A stretch of DNA of 64,000 nucleotides, taken from NCBI RefSeq assembly GCF_003651225.1, contig NZ_RCDB01000003.1, positions 127,259-191,258 on the forward strand, in the 5' to 3' direction. Both the position numbers and the translations under genes were made by a program. The stretch is from Microbacterium telephonicum. Lineage in GTDB: Bacteria > Actinomycetota > Actinomycetes > Actinomycetales > Microbacteriaceae. The notes beneath the pieces were generated by a model. That model made no database searches. It was given only the letters and a program-made list of their open reading frames with translations, and was not told the origin of the DNA. Shown piece after piece: positions 1-7,207 of the stretch (positions are counted from its first letter, which is position 1; every line of letters starts with the position of its first letter).

Positions 1-1
1 G

Positions 2-274
2 GCCGTGGTCGCGTTCGTCATCATCAAGCAGAGCTACCTCGACGCGCACTCGCCGGAGGGCCTGGCGGGCACGCTGCGCGCCTGGGTCGGCGAGCAGATC
101 GGCCCGATCGCCCGCCCGCGCGACGTCTACATCGTGGGCGAGCTGCCCAAGACCCGCTCCGGCAAGATCATGCGGCGTCTGCTGCGCGACGTCGCCGAGG
201 GTCGCGAGGTGGGCGACACGACGACGCTCGCCGACACGATGGTGATGAGCGTCATCTCCGCGCAGGTCAAGTAG
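2..274 (+). CDS. acs: Acetyl-CoA synthetase, C-terminal part (cut by window edge)
   Basis: This is the last 90 codons of an AMP-forming acetyl-CoA synthetase, which converts acetate, ATP and CoA to acetyl-CoA. It is open at the left edge of the window. The motif PKTRSGKIMRR near residue 50 of the visible part is the A10 region of the family; its Lys is the one known to be acetylated to switch the enzyme off. The frame runs into the edge, so this copy is presumably joined to the full gene and functional. All of it is repeated perfectly at 3461-3732, beyond an inserted segment. The tetR gene at 318 is convergent, 43 bp away. Confidence 0.9.
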   Translation, partial: AVVAFVIIKQSYLDAHSPEGLAGTLRAWVGEQIGPIARPRDVYIVGELPKTRSGKIMRRLLRDVAEGREVGDTTTLADTMVMSVISAQVK

Positions 275-275
275 C
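4..275 (+). repeat. 272-bp perfect direct repeat, left copy (acs 3' end)
   Basis: Bases 4-275 and 3461-3732 match base for base in the same orientation, at an offset of 3457. The match ends at base 3 (c versus g) and at base 276 (g versus c). The repeat covers the last 90 codons of acs, its stop codon and one further base. The region between the copies has different gene content and looks inserted. Confidence 0.95.
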
Positions 276-317
276 GGCGGTCCCGAACACCTCGTGCCGC
301 TGATCGCGGTGCCGGGG

Positions 318-935
318 TCACCGTGCGGGTACGCTCAGCGCCCTCATCCGCTCGCGCACCCTGCGAAACACGGCGGGGTCGAACGGGAAGTCCCCGCCGT
401 CCTCACCCACCAGCCGCATAACCTCGTCGCCGAGCGTGATGGAGAAGTTCACGATCATCCGCGCCTCGGTGGCGTGATCGGCGTCCGCCAGGCGAGCCGA
501 TGCCGGATGTGCATCGAGCCAGTTCTCGATCACGTCCTGCAGTCCGGCGCGACTCGTCCCGGCCGCCCACGACACCGTCGTCGTCGTGCCCGGCTCCCGG
601 GCAAAAAGCGCGAACCGCTTGCGCATGAGTTCGTCGCCACCCTGCCCACGGACCGTCTCCATCACGATCCGCGAGGCGGCGATCACGAGGTCGTCTCGGT
701 GCGCGCCCAAGATGCGCTCGGTGAGCACAGGGTCGTAGACCAGGGCGGATCCGAAGATCGCATGCTCGAGCGAGGGGAAGTAGTTGAAGAACGTGCTGCG
801 CGACACCATCGCCGCTTCGCAGATGCGGTCGACCGTCACGGCGCGAACGCCCTCCTCATAGGCGATTCCGACTGCGGCCTCCTCCATGCCCCGACGCGCG
901 ACGCGCATCTTCTTCTCGCGGAGCCCTTCCGTCAT
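318..935 (-). CDS. TetR/AcrR family transcriptional regulator
   Basis: The predicted 205-residue protein has the TetR layout: an N-terminal helix-turn-helix at about residues 33-53 (TVDRICEAAMVSRSTFFNYF) and a variable all-helical ligand domain. The start at 935 is preferred to the in-frame ATG at 962 because GAGGAGG lies a few bases upstream of it. The gene is divergent from the surface-protein gene at 1041. The gap between them holds a 25-bp near-perfect palindrome at 990-1014, a likely operator. It therefore probably represses itself and the surface protein. The ligand is unknown. It belongs to the segment inserted between the acs repeats. Confidence 0.88.
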   Translation of the reverse strand: MTEGLREKKMRVARRGMEEAAVGIAYEEGVRAVTVDRICEAAMVSRSTFFNYFPSLEHAIFGSALVYDPVLTERILGAHRDDLVIAASRIVMETVRGQGGDELMRKRFALFAREPGTTTTVSWAAGTSRAGLQDVIENWLDAHPASARLADADHATEARMIVNFSITLGDEVMRLVGEDGGDFPFDPAVFRRVRERMRALSVPAR

Positions 936-989
936 CGCCGTCCCTCCTCTCCCTTCATCCACCCTAGGTCATTCTTCCTGGATTGCGTA

Positions 990-1014
990 TAAGTTTGGAC
1001 TGAGTCCATACTTA
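990..1014. promoter_or_regulatory. Palindromic operator between tetR and surface-protein gene
   Basis: The arms are TAAGTTTGGACT and AGTCCATACTTA around a central G at 1002. They are exact reverse complements except for one pair of positions. Size and symmetry fit TetR-family operators, and the site lies in the 105-bp gap between the divergent genes. Binding by the adjacent TetR is inferred. Confidence 0.75.
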
Positions 1015-1040
1015 GCCATGAACCACCAGAAGGGATCGCC

Positions 1041-2930
1041 ATGCCTCACAACGTCGCACGACGACGTCGGAATCTGCTCTCCCCGCTACGCACCGCAGGT
1101 GTGCTGTCCGTAGCCACCGGCCTTGTCTTGGTGGGGCTGCCCGCGGTCGCCAGCGCCGCGGAGTCCGAGGCAGGCCACATACTCATCACAACGACTCTCT
1201 CCGACGGGACGGCATCCGCTCCGCTCGGCGGCGCGACGGTGACCGTGCTCTCCACCGGCGAGCTCGACCAGGTCATCGCCACCGGCACCACCTCGGCAGA
1301 CGGAACCGTGTCGGTGCGCATACCCGCGACGGACACCAGCTTCATCGCCGAGGCATCCTGGCCCGGTGCTGTCGGCGACCTCCTCGAACCCGCGGTGAGG
1401 AGGGAGTTCAACCCCACGCTGGGAGATGCCGTCACCCTCCCACTGGAGGGCTCCTTCGGTGAGATCAGCGGCGCGGTGACCGCGACGTCGGATGCCTCCC
1501 CTCTCGCCGACCTCTCGGGCGCGAGCGTCACCATCCTCAGTGGCGGCACGGCAGTGCAGCGCGTCGCCGTCGCCGCAAACGGAACATTCCGATCAGGCTC
1601 ATTGCCGACGACATCCACCGACGATTACAGCATCCGCTTCGAGCCGGCCACGGGATTCACGCTCGCGGATGCGCAGCCGTCGGACAATCCCGCCTTCGCG
1701 CTTCCCCGAGGCGAAGAGAGTCCCAGCCTCGTCGATGTGGCCCGCTCCTTCGCGCTCATCTCGGATACCGCGGCACCGACCCCCTCACCCACTCCCACAG
1801 ACACCCCCACGCCCACGCCCACCGCCACCCCGACACCCACGCCCACCGCCACCCCGACACCCACGCCCACCTCCACCCCGACACCGACGCCCACGCCCAC
1901 CTCCACCCCGACACCGACGCCCACGCCCTCCACCGACCCGGTGCAGCAGGCCTACATCGCGGTCTTCCAGCGCCCGGAGGATGTCGGCCTCACCGGCGCT
2001 TTCAGCGGCATCTCGGAGCCCGAGCTTGCCGACCTGCTCGCGGCCGCGGCAGGCACACCGAATGTCACATTCCCTCTCCTCAACGGCTCGGGACAGGCGC
2101 TCGGCCTGGCGGAGCGGCCGTCTACGAGCGAGGCGGCCGCCGCAGCCCAGCTGCTGTCGCCGGTGGTCTCCAGGCTGCCGGGTGTGACCGTGAACGAAAT
2201 CTCGCTCACCGCGTTCGATCTCGAAGGGGCTCTGCGCGCTGTCCAGGATCAGCGTGTCCGGCTGCTCGACCAGCAGCTGTCCTCTCAGGTCACAGCTGTG
2301 CAGAAACGCAACGCCCGCGTGCTCACGCTCAACGCGGCCATCACGGCCCTGAACGCATACGTCGCCGGGCCGACTGATGAGTCGCTGGCCACAGCGATCG
2401 CGGCCGCACACCCGGCCGTGGAGTCGCACATTCTCCTTTCGGCGACGTCGGACTCCACCGAGGTGAGAACGGCCGCCGCCGACCTCGTCGCAACGCTGCG
2501 CGGAGAACTCGACGCCGTCACGAACACTCAGCAGATGGATATGTTGCGGCTGTCCAGCTTGACCGACAAGCGCAGTGAAGCGTTCGACCTGATGTCCTCA
2601 TTCCTGACGAAGATGCAGGGTTCGCAGTCGTCGATCATCGGCAACATGCGATCGACCCCGATATCGCTCGGCACTGTCCAGTGGGACCGCGCCGCCATCA
2701 CCGGCAGTTTCGACCTCACCGGCGTCACGAACGGGGAGCACCACCTCATCCTCAGCTTCGACGACATCGGCCTCACCGTCGTTGCCGCGGTGACCGTGCA
2801 GCGCAATGAACTCGCCGCGACCGGAGGCGAGTTGAGCCCGGCGCTCTGGGGCGGGGCAGTACTGCTCGTGCTCGGAGCGGGCGCACTGATCGGCTCATCG
2901 CTGCGGACGCGACGCCGCACGCGCGTCTGA
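1041..2930 (+). CDS. LAATG-anchored surface protein with CnaB-like domains and Thr-Pro repeats
   Basis: The 629-residue protein has a long signal peptide (basic RRRR, hydrophobic core, ending near ASAAE). Two Ig/prealbumin-like CnaB-type beta domains follow at roughly residues 45-130 and 135-225. A Thr-Pro-rich linker spans about 247-298, then a largely helical, Ala/Leu-rich segment with coiled-coil character spans about 300-520. A sorting signal closes the protein: LAATGG at about 591, a hydrophobic helix and the basic tail RTRRRTRV. LAxTG is the motif used by sortase E in high-GC actinobacteria. A GAAGGG ribosome-binding site precedes the ATG. It is probably covalently attached to peptidoglycan and may act in adhesion or as a stalk; no catalytic domain is recognised. 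The nearby TetR probably controls it. Confidence 0.8.
   Translation: MPHNVARRRRNLLSPLRTAGVLSVATGLVLVGLPAVASAAESEAGHILITTTLSDGTASAPLGGATVTVLSTGELDQVIATGTTSADGTVSVRIPATDTSFIAEASWPGAVGDLLEPAVRREFNPTLGDAVTLPLEGSFGEISGAVTATSDASPLADLSGASVTILSGGTAVQRVAVAANGTFRSGSLPTTSTDDYSIRFEPATGFTLADAQPSDNPAFALPRGEESPSLVDVARSFALISDTAAPTPSPTPTDTPTPTPTATPTPTPTATPTPTPTSTPTPTPTPTSTPTPTPTPSTDPVQQAYIAVFQRPEDVGLTGAFSGISEPELADLLAAAAGTPNVTFPLLNGSGQALGLAERPSTSEAAAAAQLLSPVVSRLPGVTVNEISLTAFDLEGALRAVQDQRVRLLDQQLSSQVTAVQKRNARVLTLNAAITALNAYVAGPTDESLATAIAAAHPAVESHILLSATSDSTEVRTAAADLVATLRGELDAVTNTQQMDMLRLSSLTDKRSEAFDLMSSFLTKMQGSQSSIIGNMRSTPISLGTVQWDRAAITGSFDLTGVTNGEHHLILSFDDIGLTVVAAVTVQRNELAATGGELSPALWGGAVLLVLGAGALIGSSLRTRRRTRV
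1789..1935 (+). repeat. Tandem repeats encoding the Thr-Pro linker
   Basis: Imperfect tandem units built from CCCACGCCCACC and CCCCGACACC encode PTPTPT with Ala or Ser interruptions. Unit lengths are multiples of three, so copy-number change would alter linker length without shifting frame. Confidence 0.8.
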
Positions 2931-2946
2931 TGCGGTGACCCGCGCG

Positions 2947-2979
2947 GAGCCCGCCGGCGCCCTCGGCGCGGGCGGGCTC
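2947..2979 (+). terminator. Hairpin terminator after surface-protein gene
   Basis: The 15-bp arms start GAGCCCGCC and end GGCGGGCTC around a ctc loop, with one mismatch. The hairpin begins 17 bp after the stop codon at 2930. There is no strong T-tract, as is common in actinobacteria. Confidence 0.65.
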
Positions 2980-2983
2980 GGGC

Positions 2984-3169
2984 GAGCTCGAGCTGGCGAT
3001 GCTCCCGATCGTCCGCGAGACCTGTCGCGGTCTCCTCACCGGAGCGGGCATCGCCACTCTCGACGCCGCGCAGATCCTCATGTCCTGGTCTCACGCCGGG
3101 CGATGCCGCGACGCGGTCGGGTTCGCTCGCTTGGGCGGCGTTGCACCACCGCAAGCCACCTCGGGTTAG
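2984..3169 (+). pseudogene. IS110-family transposase remnant
   Basis: Read in the frame starting at 2984, this stretch gives about 61 codons ending at TAG 3167-3169. It contains GLLTGAGIATLDAAQILMSW and then FARLGGVAPPQATSG. These resemble the C-terminal Transposase_20 region of IS110-like transposases, whose usual form is close to FAALCGVAP-x-PASSG. There is no start codon or N-terminal DEDD catalytic domain, and the frame stops where the family normally continues into a basic GGDRQ-like stretch. This is a degraded fragment inside the segment between the acs repeats. The assignment is by eye. Confidence 0.6.
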
Positions 3170-3460
3170 TACCAGGTCCTCACGCGCGTGAGGGTTCAAC
3201 CTGATCGAGTCTTCGAGCTCAAGCACTCGTCGTGGGATGCGAAAGTTCGGATAAGCGATGATGTGCGAGGACTCCCCGACGTCGCCCGCGCCCGCGCGAA
3301 CATCTCCCCCTAGGCTGGCGGATCCGCGCCCGCGCCGGGATGTCGAGGGGGCGACGTCGGTGTCGATCTTCGCCCCGACGAAGAATGACAACGTCGCCCT
3401 TCTCCGCTCAACCCCAACGAACCGATCACTGACGCATACTTTGACAACAACCGGTCAGGG
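3170..3460. other. Non-coding stretch before second acs copy
   Basis: No convincing gene is seen. Open frames cross it on both strands, including one reaching into the acs copy, but none has a domain, a good ribosome-binding site or a plausible composition. It is probably debris of the insertion. A TTGACA at 3441 lies just before the second acs copy; no matching -10 box was found. Confidence 0.5.
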
Positions 3461-3732
3461 CGTGGTCGCGTTCGTCATCATCAAGCAGAGCTACCTCGAC
3501 GCGCACTCGCCGGAGGGCCTGGCGGGCACGCTGCGCGCCTGGGTCGGCGAGCAGATCGGCCCGATCGCCCGCCCGCGCGACGTCTACATCGTGGGCGAGC
3601 TGCCCAAGACCCGCTCCGGCAAGATCATGCGGCGTCTGCTGCGCGACGTCGCCGAGGGTCGCGAGGTGGGCGACACGACGACGCTCGCCGACACGATGGT
3701 GATGAGCGTCATCTCCGCGCAGGTCAAGTAGC
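3461..3732 (+). repeat. 272-bp perfect direct repeat, right copy
   Basis: This is the exact duplicate of bases 4-275. The sequence after it continues into the presumed ancestral acs downstream region (hairpin repeats, then RidA). Confidence 0.95.
3462..3731 (+). pseudogene. acs: Orphan acs 3' fragment
   Basis: It encodes the same last 89 residues of acetyl-CoA synthetase as the left copy, without adenylation or CoA-binding domains. Upstream sequence is unrelated to acs, so no working enzyme can be made from it. Perfect identity to the left copy implies a recent duplication or ongoing recombination. Confidence 0.85.
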
Positions 3733-3752
3733 CGCCAAGTAGCCACATTCAC

Positions 3753-3836
3753 GCGAGTTCGCCGGTCGCGCCGCGAGTTCGCCGGCGAACTCGCGGTCGG
3801 ACCGGCGAACTCGGCGACGGACCGGCGAACTCGCGG
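3753..3836. repeat. Iterated GCGAGTTCGCCGG palindromes downstream of acs
   Basis: The unit CGCGAGTTCGCCGG and its reverse complement occur five times within about 85 bp. A perfect 26-bp palindrome at 3771-3796 (arms CCGCGAGTTCGCC) is followed by two further CGGACCGGCGAACTCG units. It lies between the acs fragment and the convergent ridA-like gene and may terminate both. The iteration suggests a REP-type intergenic repeat. Confidence 0.75.
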
Positions 3837-3838
3837 GG

Positions 3839-4312
3839 TCAGTCGAGCGCGAGCGCGAAGACGACCTCGACCTCGACGGGCGAGTCCAGCGGGAGCACGG
3901 GCACCCCGACGGCGGAGCGGGCGTGGCGGCCGGCCTCGCCGAAGATCTCGCCGAGCACCTCGCTCGCGCCGTTGATCACCCCGGGCTGCCCCGTGAACTC
4001 GGGGACGGATGCCACGAATCCGGTGACCTTGACGACCTTCGCGATGCGGTCGACACCGCCCGCGACGGCGGCTGCGGCGGCGAGGGCGTTCAGCGCGCAC
4101 TGCCGGGCGTAGGCCTGGGCGTCGGCGGCGGGCACGAGGCCGTGGCCGTCGCCGACCTTGCCCGTCGCGGGCAGGGATCCCGACACCATGGGGAGCTGAC
4201 CGGACGTGTAGACGAGGTCGCCGTGCACTGTCGCGGGGATGTAGGCCGCAACCGGCGGGACGACGGCGGGAAGGTCGATGCCGAGCTCGGCCAGACGCGC
4301 GGAGACGCTCAT
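3839..4312 (-). CDS. RidA family (YjgF/UK114) protein
   Basis: This 157-residue RidA-fold protein is of the class that hydrolyses reactive enamine/imine intermediates from PLP enzymes. The N-terminal half has YIPATVHGDLVYTSGQLP, the end has a VEVEVVFAL strand, and the middle has the usual Ala-rich helix. The canonical Arg of the classic active site is not obvious, so it may belong to a divergent subgroup. The ATG overlaps the TGA of the upstream DUF4177 gene by one base, indicating translational coupling. The order DUF4177-ridA beside a class A PBP and a metallophosphoesterase resembles Rv3678c-Rv3683 of M. tuberculosis, as I recall it. Confidence 0.85.
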   Translation of the reverse strand: MSVSARLAELGIDLPAVVPPVAAYIPATVHGDLVYTSGQLPMVSGSLPATGKVGDGHGLVPAADAQAYARQCALNALAAAAAVAGGVDRIAKVVKVTGFVASVPEFTGQPGVINGASEVLGEIFGEAGRHARSAVGVPVLPLDSPVEVEVVFALALD

Positions 4313-4527
4313 CACGCCTCCTCGAACTGCTGCGCGGCCTGCGCGGCGGCGCCGAGACCGGCGTTCGCATCGCCGGCGCCGATGGGGCGCTTGAAGTACG
4401 CGACGAGGCCACCCTCGGGGCCGGGGACGATCTGCACGAGCTCCCACCCCTTCTTTCCCCAGTTGTTGAGGATGGCGGCGGTGTTGTGGATCAGCAGGGG
4501 GGTCGTGAGGTATTCCCACGTGGTCAT
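4312..4527 (-). CDS. Small DUF4177-like protein
   Basis: This 71-residue protein begins MTTWEYLTTPLL and has WGKKGWELVQIVP followed by an AYFKRP strand. That is the compact beta-alpha-beta pattern of DUF4177 proteins. The C-terminal 20 residues are Ala/Gln-rich. GGAG lies upstream of the ATG. It is the first gene of a two-gene operon with the RidA protein and diverges from the PBP gene at 4602. The function is unknown. Confidence 0.75.
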   Translation of the reverse strand: MTTWEYLTTPLLIHNTAAILNNWGKKGWELVQIVPGPEGGLVAYFKRPIGAGDANAGLGAAAQAAQQFEEA

Positions 4528-4588
4528 GACAGGCTCCTGGAGGTCGACACGGCGCGGGGCGCCGAGGGTTCCTCTCAGCTATCTCCCC

Positions 4589-4594
4589 TAGCAT
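4589..4594 (+). promoter_or_regulatory. -10 box of PBP gene, leaderless type
   Basis: TAGCAT lies 7 nt before the ATG at 4602, and no Shine-Dalgarno sequence is seen. Transcription would start at or next to the initiation codon. Confidence 0.5.
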
Positions 4595-4601
4595 CAAGCC
4601 T

Positions 4602-7205
4602 ATGCCTCACTCGAAACGCACGGCCACCGGCGTGCTCGGCGGACTGCTCGGCCTCGTCGGCCTGAGCGCCGTCGCCGGCCTCCTCATCACCGCGACGGTC
4701 ACCCCCGCCATCGCCGTGTCGGGGTACGCGGCCTCGTCGGCGATCACGATGTTCGACAACATGCCGAGCTACCTCCAGCCGGAGAAGCTCATGATGCCGA
4801 CCGAGATCTACAAGAAGGCCTCGGACGGCTCCGACGTGCTGATGGCGGAGTTCTACGACCAGAACCGCATCCCCGTCACGTGGGAGGAGGTCGCGCCCGT
4901 CATGTACGACGCGATCCTCTCCAGTGAGGACAAGAACTTCTACTCTCACGGCGGCGTCGACCTGCTCGGGACGATGAAGGCGCTCGTCGGCAACGCGAGT
5001 TCGGGCTCGAACCGCGGTGGCTCCTCGATCACGCAGCAGTACGTGAAGAACGTGCTCCAGCAGAACTGCGAGGTCACGGCGAAGAGCCAGGAGGAAGTGC
5101 AGGACTGCTACCGCGAGACCACCGTCTCCAGCGGTGTCGAAGGCTACGAGCGCAAGCTGCAGGAGATGCGCTACGCCATCCAGCTCGAGCAGGAGGTCTC
5201 CAAGGACGACATCCTTCTCGGCTACCTCAACATCGCCGCCTTCGGCGGCACGACCTACGGCATCGGCGCCGCAGCCGAGCGCTACTTCGGCGTCGCCGCG
5301 AAGGACCTCACGATCGTGCAGGCCGCGACGATCGCCGGCATGGTGCAAGAGCCGAACACGCTGCGCATCGACCTGCCCGACGGCACGATGACCAACAAGG
5401 CCGGCGAAGCGGTCAACGGTGCCGCCGACGGCTATTCCGTCACCAAGGAGCGCCGCGACTACGTGCTCGGCCGCATGCTCACCGACGGCAAGATCACCCA
5501 GGCGGAGTACGACGAGGCGATCGCCACCCCGGTCACCCCCAACGTCACGACGCGCCCGGTCGGCTGCACGCAGGCCGTCGGTGCCGAGTTCTTCTGCGAC
5601 TACGTGCGCTCGATCATCACGACCGACCCGGCGTTCGGCGAGACCGACGCCGACCGCGCGGCCGCCCTGCGCCGCGGCGGGCTCAAGGTCTACACGACCC
5701 TCGACTCCGACCTGCAGGCCGCGGCCGTCGACGCGATCAGCGTCGTGCCCGCCAGTGTCGGCTACATGAACCTCGGCGCCTCCGGCATCCAGCTGGAGGT
5801 CGGCACCGGACGTGTGCTCTCGATGGTCCAGAACCGCGGCTACGACCCGGCCGCGACGGAGGAGAACGCCCCCACGACCGCCGTCAACTACAACGTGCGC
5901 GGAATCAACGGCGGTGGCGGTCACGCGGCCGGTTCGACGTACAAGCTCTTCAGCCTCGTCAACTGGCTCGAACAGGGTCACTCGGTCAACGAGGTCATCA
6001 ACGGACGCGTCGGCAAGAAGAAGGTGCAGACCTGCGACGGCGCGACCCAGACCGTCGACGCGGACAACTCCGGCCAGCCCGGCCACATCGGCAACTTCGA
6101 AAACAACTCGGGCTACAGCGGCACGCCGTACAACTTCACGCGCGACTCGCTGAACTCCGGCTTCTTCGCGATGGCGGAGAAGATCTCGGTCTGCTCGACG
6201 AACCGGGTCGCCATGAAGATGGGCGTCGTCCTCGGCAACGACGGCGGCGCGCTGGATCAGACGAACCTGCCCTACAACGTGCTCGGCGACCAGTACGTCG
6301 CTCCGATCGACATGGCCGCCGCCTATGCGACCGTCGCGGCCAACGGCGTGCTGTGCCAGCCGAAGGCGATCGACCGCGTCGTCGATCGTGACGGCACCGA
6401 GTTCACCCCGGAGCGCACCTGCGACCGCGTCATCAGTGAGGCCGTCGCGGCCACCGCGGCCGACACCCTGGTCGGCGTCATGAGCGGCACCGGTATCGGC
6501 GCCCGCATCGGCGACGGCACCCCGGTGTTCGGCAAGACCGGTATCCACGAGTACTTCCACACCTGGATGGACGGGTCGTCGACCAAGGTGACGACGGTCG
6601 TGTGGGTCGGCAACGTCAAGGGCGAGGCGCGCCTCAACGAGTACCGCGAGAGCGGCTATCAGCTCTCCCGCATCCGCAACTCGATCTGGCCCAAGATGCA
6701 GGGCGCCGCGAACTCCAAGTACGGCGGCGACCGCTTCCCCGAGCCGGCCGCAGAGCTCACCAAGCGCGTGCTCACCGACCTGCCGTCGGTGATCGGTCAG
6801 ACGGTCGAGCAGGCGAGGAGCACGCTCCAGGCCGCCGGCTTCTCGGTGAACGTCGCCGACGCCGCCGACGGGGTCGAGGCCGCCGGCACGATCATCGCGC
6901 AGGACCCGGGCGCCGGGAAGGCGCCGGGTGGGGCGACGGTCACGATCACGCCGAGCAACGGCTCGGGTGTCGCGGTGCCGGGCGTCAGCGGAACCCCGCA
7001 GGATGCCGCCCGACAGCTCGCGCAGGCCGGATTCGCGTCGGTCTCTGCGGAGTGCACGCAGGGCGGCGACTCCGACCAGGGCGTCGTGACGGGCACCAAC
7101 CCGGCCGCCGGCACGATCACGAACCGTGGCACGGCGATCACGATCCAGTACCAGGCCAAGGACTGCAGCCGCGCCGGTGGTGGCGGCGGCCGCGGCAACG
7201 GCTGA
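4602..7205 (+). CDS. Class A penicillin-binding protein with two PASTA domains
   Basis: This 867-residue bifunctional peptidoglycan synthase has an N-terminal signal anchor (residues about 10-40) and a GT51 transglycosylase domain. The GT51 motifs are SSEDKNFYSHGG (catalytic Glu109) and GGSSITQQYVKN (139-150). The transpeptidase domain has S445-T-Y-K448, a downstream SLN, and K645-T-G. Two PASTA repeats follow from about residue 727, starting LPSVIGQTVEQA and VPGVSGTPQDAA; they bind muropeptides or beta-lactams. The tail is Gly/Arg-rich. The architecture matches mycobacterial PonA2-type enzymes, and the adjacent genes fit that synteny. It acts on the outer face of the membrane. Confidence 0.93.
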   Translation: MPHSKRTATGVLGGLLGLVGLSAVAGLLITATVTPAIAVSGYAASSAITMFDNMPSYLQPEKLMMPTEIYKKASDGSDVLMAEFYDQNRIPVTWEEVAPVMYDAILSSEDKNFYSHGGVDLLGTMKALVGNASSGSNRGGSSITQQYVKNVLQQNCEVTAKSQEEVQDCYRETTVSSGVEGYERKLQEMRYAIQLEQEVSKDDILLGYLNIAAFGGTTYGIGAAAERYFGVAAKDLTIVQAATIAGMVQEPNTLRIDLPDGTMTNKAGEAVNGAADGYSVTKERRDYVLGRMLTDGKITQAEYDEAIATPVTPNVTTRPVGCTQAVGAEFFCDYVRSIITTDPAFGETDADRAAALRRGGLKVYTTLDSDLQAAAVDAISVVPASVGYMNLGASGIQLEVGTGRVLSMVQNRGYDPAATEENAPTTAVNYNVRGINGGGGHAAGSTYKLFSLVNWLEQGHSVNEVINGRVGKKKVQTCDGATQTVDADNSGQPGHIGNFENNSGYSGTPYNFTRDSLNSGFFAMAEKISVCSTNRVAMKMGVVLGNDGGALDQTNLPYNVLGDQYVAPIDMAAAYATVAANGVLCQPKAIDRVVDRDGTEFTPERTCDRVISEAVAATAADTLVGVMSGTGIGARIGDGTPVFGKTGIHEYFHTWMDGSSTKVTTVVWVGNVKGEARLNEYRESGYQLSRIRNSIWPKMQGAANSKYGGDRFPEPAAELTKRVLTDLPSVIGQTVEQARSTLQAAGFSVNVADAADGVEAAGTIIAQDPGAGKAPGGATVTITPSNGSGVAVPGVSGTPQDAARQLAQAGFASVSAECTQGGDSDQGVVTGTNPAAGTITNRGTAITIQYQAKDCSRAGGGGGRGNG

Positions 7206-7207
7206 TC

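Larger units (their letters stand above)
276..3460. mobile_element. Inserted module between acs 3'-end repeats
   Basis: This 3185-bp segment lies between two perfect 272-bp copies of the acs 3' end. It carries a TetR regulator, a sortase-anchored surface protein and a degraded IS110-like transposase. The base composition looks less GC-rich than the flanking housekeeping genes, judged by eye. A circular DNA with a 272-bp acs segment that integrated by one homologous crossover would leave this structure; an unequal duplication followed by gene gain is the alternative. No integrase, resolvase or replication gene is present, so the mechanism is inferred. A mis-assembly cannot be excluded from sequence alone. 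Confidence 0.6.

Noticed and set aside
1789..1935. Tandem CCCACG/CCGACA units considered as a CRISPR array
   Set aside because: The units are short, contiguous and in frame, without unique spacers; they encode a Thr-Pro linker.
2528..3391. Minus-strand frame beginning MSFFVGAKIDTDVAP
   Set aside because: It overlaps the surface-protein gene and the transposase remnant in antisense and has no recognisable domain.
3258..3731. Apparent 157-codon gene fusing upstream sequence to the acs fragment
   Set aside because: The first 68 codons have no family resemblance and there is no convincing ribosome-binding site; the frame simply runs on into the duplicated acs end.
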